Source: Candidatus Poseidoniales archaeon
Lineage (GTDB): Archaea > Thermoplasmatota > Poseidoniia > Poseidoniales > Thalassarchaeaceae
NCBI GenBank assembly: GCA_022447885.1
Contig: JAKUTA010000102.1
Span: 1-5,237 of the forward strand
DNA: 5,237 nt
Direction: 5' to 3'
Numbering within the stretch: the first letter of the stretch is position 1; every line of letters starts with the position of its first letter. The translations under genes were made by a program, and so were the position numbers. Below are positions 1 to 5,237 of the stretch, piece after piece. The notes under the pieces were generated by a model. It saw only the letters and a program-made list of their open reading frames with translations. It was not told the origin of the DNA and searched no databases.

Positions 1-246
1 GATTCGCAGGTCGCCGCACTCCCGAGTCCAGCGTCACCCGCTGATGGTCCTGACCTGGTTGCCTCAGCTGCATATGGGCTCGGGCCGGTCGGGGTGACGC
101 GCAGCGAAGGAGACCGGCTGGTTCTGGACGGTCGCTGGCTGCTCGCCGCCCAGCACCTCGCGGCGTGGCGGCTCCTGTTTCGGCCGGGACTCGCTGAATC
201 CCTGCCGGAGCTCAGCGATGCTGTCGAACATCTCGCAATGATGTGA
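1..246 (+). CDS. Unidentified protein, C-terminal 81 residues (5' end outside window)
   Basis: This frame is open from the first base and stops at TGA 244-246, so only the C-terminus of a longer protein is visible. The visible part starts with an Ala/Pro/Ser-rich stretch of about 25 residues, probably a linker. A Gly-rich turn (YGLGPVGV, about residues 25-32) and then a probably helical tail follow, with motifs such as DGRWLLAAQHLAAWRLLF and LPELSDAVEHLAMM. About two thirds of third codon positions are G or C by hand count, which supports coding moderately. I see no catalytic motif, membrane segment or metal site, and I do not recognise the family. It points the same way as the large surface-protein gene. 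Its stop overlaps that gene's alternative GTG codon at 243 and lies 47 bases before the preferred ATG at 294, so the two could share a transcript. An 81-codon open frame can arise by chance in high-GC DNA, so some doubt remains. Confidence 0.6.
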   Translation, partial: DSQVAALPSPASPADGPDLVASAAYGLGPVGVTRSEGDRLVLDGRWLLAAQHLAAWRLLFRPGLAESLPELSDAVEHLAMM

Positions 247-280
247 GCGTGGCGGCGAGCGGTTCAAAGGCCGTGAACGC

Positions 281-285
281 GGAGG
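281..285 (+). promoter_or_regulatory. Shine-Dalgarno sequence GGAGG that decides the start of the surface-protein gene
   Basis: GGAGG at 281-285 lies 8 bases before ATG 294 and 5 bases before an in-frame GTG at 291. No comparable purine-rich motif sits just upstream of the longer-frame GTG at 243. Translation from 294 also places a short basic n-region directly before the hydrophobic signal-peptide core. Both observations favour 294 over 243. Confidence 0.65.
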
Positions 286-293
286 CATCTGTG

Positions 294-3200
294 ATGCCTC
301 GCACATGTGGGTCGGCGCTCCTGCTGTCGCTGCTGATGCTTTTGGCCAGTCTTGCGCTGCTCGCGCCTGCCGTCACGGCTGCCACCAAGGAGGAATCCCC
401 GAACTTCTCGCAGCCTGTGGCGGCCGACCGGTTCGCAGCAGGGTGGCAGGTGCTCACACTGTTGGATTCGCAGAATGAACAGTACGACGCTCGCATCTAC
501 TACCCGGCGGGATCGGAGGGCGAAGGTGTCGTGGTGGACTGCGCTTGGTCGCCCTATCCTTGGATTGCCTTCCACGCTGACGAGGGGGAGGGGGAAGACG
601 ACTACTCGTGGATCGGGGAGGGGCTCGCCAGAGTTGGATACATCGTGCTGACCATCGAGGAGCATCGCGCCGGAGACAATGCATGGAATGCAGTCTTCGA
701 CCACTGGGAACTCATTGCTCGCATGGGCAACATGAACTACACAGGGGGCCTGAATTCCGACCCGCAGGGAATCCAAGGCTGCATCGACATGGACCACTGG
801 GGAATAGGTGGACATGGACGAGGAGCCGCGCTCGCCGCCGTCGTCCAGGGTCGTTGGGCAGCACTCGACAGCAGCGGTGTTCGGCAGCCACCACGCGCCC
901 TGTTCGGACTCGGTCTGGACACCGACGACACCGGCACCTCTGTACAGGTGTCCGGACTTCCGATGCCCGCTCACTCCCTGTTCCTCACCGGGACGGTCGA
1001 CGAGGTCGCACCGGCTGACGAGCACATCGACCCCTTCCTGACCCGCTGGCCCGGAGGGTGGCAACTGCTTGAGGTGGTGGGTGGAAACCACGTTCAGTAC
1101 GAAGACGACCAGTCGTTCTGGGACAACCTGTGGGATGGGGCGGCGACCATCGAAGAGGAGGAACAGCAGCAGCACGCGTTGGACAACGTCATTCCCTACC
1201 TCGACCTGGTCCTGAAGGGTGACGATGCGAGCTGGTATGCTGCGAGCAACAGGGAATCGGACCCCGACGACCCGGCGGACTCGATGGCCTACGTGACCGA
1301 GGATCTGCGCGGCGATCAGTTCTACCACATCGGTCTCTCCGCCTCGATCACCGACGGCCCGCGTGCGCGCTACTCCTCTACGATGTTCTTCGACCCGCTC
1401 TCCAACCGCACCATCCTCCACGGTGGCATGTTCTGGGATTGGCCTGATCTGCCGTACCTCGATGACACCTGGACACTCGACATGTCGGATTCAGGATCCT
1501 GGCAGTCAGATTCCAGTTCCGGTCGACCGGGAGACCTGCTCGCTCCCGCATTCGCGAGCGACGGAGCGGCCGACGGTTTGCTCTATGGCGCCGCTGACAG
1601 CAGCGGGGACCTGTGGCGCTGGAACGGCTGGTCGGGCACCTGGGACGAATATCCAGCGGGACCGAGACCGAACGCGACCGGCTATTCCAGCATCGTCTGG
1701 GACGCTGGTGATGACACCTACCTGCTCTACGGTGGCAGGAATGCCTCTTCTTGGGATTTCTACAATGAAACCTGGTCATTCGACCCCGCATCAGGAGTCT
1801 GGCAGAACCTTGACGTCAGCAACCCGCCGACAGGGATCGTCAGCCCAGCGATGTTCTACTCCCCGGCGTGGAACCGGACGTTCCTGTTCGGGGGAATGGA
1901 CGTTGAAGGCAACCACAGCAACGAGACGTGGATGTTCAACCGCGAGACCATGTCTTGGTCCAGGATGCAACTTCCCGGCGAGCATCCCGGGGCTCGTTCC
2001 GCAGCAGCCTACGCCGTCGACCGCAAGCAACAGGTGGCCTACCTGTGGGGTGGGGTAAGCAGCAAGGGCTACCTCGGGGACCTGTGGGCGTTCGACATGC
2101 AGCAACTGACATGGCAGCAGTTGGCGACCTCCGGGCCGCCCGCCGCCCAGTGGTCCTCGATGAGTTGGGATTCTCACGCCGAGCGGCTCGTGTTGTTCGG
2201 CGGTTACCTGGCCGATGGTCAATCCGACCAGACCTGGCTGTTCGATGTGCTCAATTCCACTTGGACGCTGCATGATTCCACGTCGGCGGTCACCATATCG
2301 GAGATGATCCACATGGAGGCGAGCGTATCCGAGCGGGACCTCGGCTCACCGCCATCCAACCTCACCGTCGAGTGCCGCATCATCGGGTCATCGACGAACT
2401 GGACTGCCGGCTCGTGGAACACCAGCAGTGACATCGCCACATGCGACATGTCCCCCTACGGCGTGGCGCCCGGATTCCACAACGCGCTGCTGAGGGTGTC
2501 CGTCGACCACATGGGAGCACGGGTGGTCACCTCGTTCGAGCGGGCCAACGCCCCACCCAGTCCGTCCGACCCGATGCCGTCCTTCGTGATCGAGGAGAGC
2601 AGCACCGTCGTGGTCAACGCGTCCGCGTTGGCCAGCGATGTCGACGGACACGACGTTGAGTTCGACACGGGCCGCACACCGTCTCTGACCGCAGGGGAGC
2701 CACCGCTGTCCCTGTCGCCGGAGTTCCCGACCCCCGAGCGACTCGTCCTCGAGGATGTCACCGATTGGGAGTCCCGGACGGAAGATGGCACGGTCAAGGT
2801 CTGCGTGGACGTGCGCGACGTGGTTCCACCCCAGCAGACCTCGTTCACGATCGAGGTCTGCTTCGACGTGACCGTGACCGCCGTCGACGACCAGCTGCAA
2901 GTCGTGTCGGACCCCGGGCTGCTGCAACTGCAGGAGGATGAGCCGTTCACGCTCGAACTCTCGCAGTTCGTCTACGACGAGGAGGGCGCGACCGCGGTCG
3001 TCGAGTCGCTCAACGCGTCACAGGGCATCGTCGCCAGCGTTGAAGGTACTGTGCTGACGCTACAGGGTGAGCTCGACTGGCACGGCAGCGGCACCGTGAA
3101 TGTCTCGATGTCCGATGGCACGAGCGAGCCGATCCATCTCATCGTGGGTGTGCAGGTGGCATCAGTTCCTGACGAGCCGCGCTTCAATTTCACCGAGATC

Positions 3201-3887
3201 ACGCTCGCGGAGGATGAGACCCTCGACATGAAACTCGCAGACCTGGTCTTCGACCCTGACGGGGAGGAGGTGAGCGTCACCCTGGAGGCGGGGGAGTCGG
3301 TGGTGAATGTCAGCATCTGGCATCAGTATCTGAGGATCACCCCACAGGCGGACTGGAACGGGAACAGCGTCAACTGGGCTGTGGTGGCGAGTGCGGGAGA
3401 TGACGTGGTGCGCCAGCCGATGCGCATCATCGTCGAATCCGTGAATGACATCACGACCGTCGAATGGCAGGAGCCTGGGCCGTTCGAGGACAACGTGACC
3501 AAACTGCGTTTCACGCTCACCGACCTCGACAGCGACGGTCCGTGGGTCGTGCAGTACAACTGGGATGACGCCAACTGGCAGGAACTCTCACCCTCATGTG
3601 CCCGCGCGGGCGAGACCGAGTCCTCCTGGGAGTGCCAACTCGACCTGCTCGCCCATGGGCTCACCTACGGGGACCACGAACTCAACCTGCGAGTTTTCGA
3701 CGGTGAGGACACCAGCCCCGACACCTCCTTCTGGCTCGACAAGAATGATCCCGATGCACTGACGACAACCACTGGGGGGGGCGGCACGTCCATACCGCCG
3801 ACGGTTTGGATCGTGGGTGGTCTGGTGGCGTTGCTCGGTGCTGCTGTGCTGCTGTTCCTGGCGTGGCGCACCGATCCCGAACAGTGA
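294..3887 (+). CDS. Large secreted membrane-anchored protein: degenerate alpha/beta-hydrolase, six-bladed Kelch propeller, cadherin/Ig-like domains and C-terminal TM anchor
   Basis: The product is 1197 residues from ATG 294; the same frame is open from GTG 243 (1214 residues). Residues 1-29 are a signal peptide (MPRTCGS, then a Leu/Ala core, probable cleavage after VTA). Residues about 35-320 resemble a dienelactone-hydrolase/chlorophyllase-type alpha/beta-hydrolase. The nucleophile elbow reads GGHGRG with Gly175 where Ser is expected; candidate acid Asp236 (TGTVDEV) and His266 (GGNHVQY) remain, so it is probably a non-catalytic binding module. Residues about 355-662 form six Kelch repeats of about 50 residues, with glycine pairs (HGG, YGA, YGG, FGG, WGG, FGG) followed by TW/LW-F-D strands. 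Residues about 663-1150 contain an Ig-like segment, three cadherin-like repeats (EDE...DWHGSG...SDG pattern) and a last beta-sandwich. A TTTTGGGG hinge precedes one TM helix (about 1171-1191) and the short tail RTDPEQ. The predicted topology is exterior ectodomain and cytoplasmic C-terminus. Mature cysteines form four local pairs and there are 19 N-X-S/T sequons. A cell-surface adhesin or glycan-binding role is inference; the specific ligand is unknown. Confidence 0.9.
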   Translation: MPRTCGSALLLSLLMLLASLALLAPAVTAATKEESPNFSQPVAADRFAAGWQVLTLLDSQNEQYDARIYYPAGSEGEGVVVDCAWSPYPWIAFHADEGEGEDDYSWIGEGLARVGYIVLTIEEHRAGDNAWNAVFDHWELIARMGNMNYTGGLNSDPQGIQGCIDMDHWGIGGHGRGAALAAVVQGRWAALDSSGVRQPPRALFGLGLDTDDTGTSVQVSGLPMPAHSLFLTGTVDEVAPADEHIDPFLTRWPGGWQLLEVVGGNHVQYEDDQSFWDNLWDGAATIEEEEQQQHALDNVIPYLDLVLKGDDASWYAASNRESDPDDPADSMAYVTEDLRGDQFYHIGLSASITDGPRARYSSTMFFDPLSNRTILHGGMFWDWPDLPYLDDTWTLDMSDSGSWQSDSSSGRPGDLLAPAFASDGAADGLLYGAADSSGDLWRWNGWSGTWDEYPAGPRPNATGYSSIVWDAGDDTYLLYGGRNASSWDFYNETWSFDPASGVWQNLDVSNPPTGIVSPAMFYSPAWNRTFLFGGMDVEGNHSNETWMFNRETMSWSRMQLPGEHPGARSAAAYAVDRKQQVAYLWGGVSSKGYLGDLWAFDMQQLTWQQLATSGPPAAQWSSMSWDSHAERLVLFGGYLADGQSDQTWLFDVLNSTWTLHDSTSAVTISEMIHMEASVSERDLGSPPSNLTVECRIIGSSTNWTAGSWNTSSDIATCDMSPYGVAPGFHNALLRVSVDHMGARVVTSFERANAPPSPSDPMPSFVIEESSTVVVNASALASDVDGHDVEFDTGRTPSLTAGEPPLSLSPEFPTPERLVLEDVTDWESRTEDGTVKVCVDVRDVVPPQQTSFTIEVCFDVTVTAVDDQLQVVSDPGLLQLQEDEPFTLELSQFVYDEEGATAVVESLNASQGIVASVEGTVLTLQGELDWHGSGTVNVSMSDGTSEPIHLIVGVQVASVPDEPRFNFTEITLAEDETLDMKLADLVFDPDGEEVSVTLEAGESVVNVSIWHQYLRITPQADWNGNSVNWAVVASAGDDVVRQPMRIIVESVNDITTVEWQEPGPFEDNVTKLRFTLTDLDSDGPWVVQYNWDDANWQELSPSCARAGETESSWECQLDLLAHGLTYGDHELNLRVFDGEDTSPDTSFWLDKNDPDALTTTTGGGGTSIPPTVWIVGGLVALLGAAVLLFLAWRTDPEQ
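3774..3781 (+). repeat. Run of eight G in the hinge just before the membrane anchor
   Basis: Eight consecutive G bases encode part of the Gly4 hinge between the ectodomain and the transmembrane helix of the surface protein. Losing or gaining one G would shift the frame before the helix and replace it with a Cys/Trp/Arg-rich or otherwise non-membrane tail, so the tract is either a slippage-prone site or a spot where sequencing error would matter. As given, the frame is intact through the anchor. Confidence 0.7.
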
Positions 3888-3923
3888 GCCTCCCGCAGCC
3901 GACCGACTCCGTGGAATGGATGG
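3888..3923. other. 36-base gap between convergent genes, no terminator seen
   Basis: The stops of the surface-protein gene (TGA 3885-3887) and the carboxylase gene (TAG on the minus strand, 3924-3926) are separated by 36 bases. I found neither a GC hairpin followed by T residues nor a T-run on either strand, so the two transcripts probably overlap at their 3' ends or use a signal not visible here. Confidence 0.5.
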
Positions 3924-5237
3924 CTAGAGGGGGATGTTCCCGTGCTTGCGTGGCGGGCGCAACTCTCGCTTGTTGCGTAGCAGGCGCAGCGCGCGGATGA
4001 GTCGGATGCGGGTCTCGACGGGATCGATGACATCGTCGAGCCAGCCGTGCTTTGCGGCCACGTACGGGTCACCGAACTTACGCTTGTAGTCGGCTACCAG
4101 TTCGGCTTGGGTGGCGGCGGAATCCTCAGCAGCCTCCAGTTCACGGCGGTGGATGATGGCGACGGCGCCCTCGGCTCCCATGACCGCCAGCTCCCCGGAT
4201 GGCCAGGCGACGTTGTAGTCGGAGCGGAGGTGCTTGCAGGACATGGCGAGGTAGGCGCCACCGTAGGCCTTGCGCGTGATCACAGTCAACTTCGGGACCG
4301 TCGCCTCGGCGTACGCGTAGAGCAGTTTGGCTCCATGCCTGATGATCCCGCCCCACTCCTGTACCGTTCCTGGGAGGAAACCGGGGACGTCCACGAAAGT
4401 GAGCAGGGGGATGTTGAAGCAGTCACACATGCGGATGAACCGTGCCGCCTTGATGCTCGCATCGATGTCCAGGCAGCCGGCGAGCACCTTCGGCTGGTTG
4501 GCGACGATGCCTACCGGGCAGCCGGCGAGCCTGGCGAACCCGACGACGATGTTCTCGGCGTAACCGGGGAACAGTTCCACGAACTGTCCCTCGTCGGCCA
4601 ACGCGGTGACGACGTGCCTGATGTCGTAGGGGCGGTTCGGGTCGTCTGGCACGATAGTCGCGAGTTCCGGGCACTCGCGCTCCGAGTCGTCGGGACTTGC
4701 GAGTTGAGGTGGTTCAGCCATGCAGTGATCGGGCAGGAATGAGAGCAGTTCGGCCACTATGTTCGCCGCATCCTCCTCTCCGTCGGCGATCAGGCAGGCG
4801 ATTCCCGAACGGCTGGCGTGCACCTCCGCGCCGCCGAGCTCCGCGGGCGTCATCTCGGCGGAGGTGGTCTCCTCGGTATCCAGCGGACTGGAGAGGAACA
4901 GCTGTCCATGCTCGGAGCCGAGCACCACGAAGTCGGTGAGGCCAGCGGCCAGCGCTGACACGCCCACGACCGGTCCCAGCACGAGGCTGATCATCGGAAT
5001 CCTGCCGCTGCAGGCGACCAGCCGGTCGAGCAACTGTCCTGTGCCGGCGAGCGAATGGACGCCGTCGTGCGCACGCTGGCCACCACCGTCCCAGATCCCC
5101 ACCAAGGGAATCCTCGCTCGCGCTGCCATCTCGACCACCTTGGAGATCTGCAGGGCATCCAGCTCGCCCATCGAGCCGCCGAATACTGAGAAGTCCTGTG
5201 AGAAGCAGAAGACCCTCCTCCCGTTGATCGAACCGGG
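3924..5237 (-). CDS. Acyl-CoA carboxylase beta (carboxyltransferase) subunit, PccB-like, 5' end outside window
   Basis: The protein belongs to the carboxyltransferase family of biotin-dependent acyl-CoA carboxylases, which moves the carboxyl group from carboxybiotin to an acyl-CoA in the cytoplasm; its partner is a biotinylated alpha subunit not seen here. The window shows 437 residues, about 80-90 fewer than usual family members. The Met encoded at 5169-5171 is internal: the frame continues to the edge and encodes the conserved GRRVFCFSQDFSVFGGS. Family motifs (numbered from the window edge) include ELGGAEVH (133-140), IVPDDPNRPYD (195-205), GIVANQP (243-249), FVDVPGFLPG (281-290), GAKLLYAYAEATVPK (302-316), ITRKAYGGAY (320-329) and the C-terminus KHGNIPL. 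The N-terminal half diverges: the usual SGGARIQEG is GGGQRAHDG (51-59), and GPCAGGA is GPVVGVS (88-94). Leu330 occupies the position of the substrate-selecting Asp422 of Streptomyces PccB. The family is certain; the acyl-CoA substrate is not, so no gene symbol is given. Confidence 0.95.
   Translation of the reverse strand, partial: PGSINGRRVFCFSQDFSVFGGSMGELDALQISKVVEMAARARIPLVGIWDGGGQRAHDGVHSLAGTGQLLDRLVACSGRIPMISLVLGPVVGVSALAAGLTDFVVLGSEHGQLFLSSPLDTEETTSAEMTPAELGGAEVHASRSGIACLIADGEEDAANIVAELLSFLPDHCMAEPPQLASPDDSERECPELATIVPDDPNRPYDIRHVVTALADEGQFVELFPGYAENIVVGFARLAGCPVGIVANQPKVLAGCLDIDASIKAARFIRMCDCFNIPLLTFVDVPGFLPGTVQEWGGIIRHGAKLLYAYAEATVPKLTVITRKAYGGAYLAMSCKHLRSDYNVAWPSGELAVMGAEGAVAIIHRRELEAAEDSAATQAELVADYKRKFGDPYVAAKHGWLDDVIDPVETRIRLIRALRLLRNKRELRPPRKHGNIPL

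Noticed and set aside
64..306. Minus-strand frame of 80 codons across the junction of the first two genes
   Set aside because: It overlaps both + strand frames, its product is Pro/Arg/Ser-rich and low in complexity, and no start signal supports it.
264..1421. Long minus-strand open frame of 385 codons under the hydrolase region
   Set aside because: It lies wholly opposite the surface-protein gene, whose + frame has a signal peptide and recognisable domains. The antisense product is Arg/Val/Gly-rich without any recognisable motif, typical of shadows in high-GC DNA.
1356..2280. Kelch repeats as a DNA-level tandem repeat
   Set aside because: The six units share only protein-level motifs; their nucleotide sequences differ too much to call a DNA repeat.
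3888..3923. Possible bidirectional hairpin terminator between the convergent genes
   Set aside because: CCTCCC at 3889-3894 has no matching GGGAGG nearby and there is no T-run on either strand, so no hairpin is supported.
4047..4742. Plus-strand open frame of 231 codons opposite the carboxylase gene
   Set aside because: The minus strand here encodes conserved carboxyltransferase motifs throughout, so this frame is an antisense shadow.
5169..5171. ATG (minus strand) as the start of the carboxylase gene
   Set aside because: The frame stays open to the window edge and the 22 codons upstream encode the conserved family segment INGRRVFCFSQDFSVFGG, so this Met is internal.

Overview
The window holds three protein-coding genes in high-GC DNA and no RNA genes, mobile elements or CRISPR arrays that I can see. 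From left to right they are: (1) the last 81 codons of an unidentified + strand gene; (2) one large complete + strand gene, best start 294 and stop 3887, for a 1197-residue secreted, membrane-anchored protein; (3) the 3'-terminal 437 codons of a - strand gene for the beta (carboxyltransferase) subunit of a biotin-dependent acyl-CoA carboxylase, which runs off the right edge. Genes 1 and 2 are co-directional and separated by 47 bases, so they may be co-transcribed. Genes 2 and 3 converge with only 36 bases between their stop codons.

The centrepiece is the large surface protein. In order it has a signal peptide, an alpha/beta-hydrolase-like domain, a six-bladed Kelch-type beta-propeller, a run of cadherin/Ig-like beta-sandwich domains, a Thr/Gly hinge and one C-terminal transmembrane helix with a short cytoplasmic tail. 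The hydrolase domain appears catalytically dead: the nucleophile-elbow serine is a glycine (G-H-G-R-G), while candidate catalytic Asp and His residues remain. About 45% of the Asn residues of the mature protein lie in N-X-S/T sequons (19 of about 42 by my hand count), nearly all in the propeller and beta-sandwich regions. All eight mature cysteines fall into four neighbouring pairs. Together these point to a glycosylated, disulfide-stabilised cell-surface binding protein rather than an enzyme.

Organism: the C-terminally anchored, sequon-rich ectodomain with acidic cadherin-like repeats resembles surface proteins of planktonic euryarchaea (Poseidoniales/Thermoplasmatota). This is an impression from protein style, not a demonstrated assignment, and a high-GC bacterium is not excluded. 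The clear GGAGG Shine-Dalgarno sequence fits either.

The carboxylase gene is an ordinary metabolic neighbour with no evident functional link to the surface protein. It shows substitutions at the first oxyanion-hole glycine pair and at the acyl-specificity position known from Streptomyces PccB, so its substrate should not be assumed to be propionyl-CoA.
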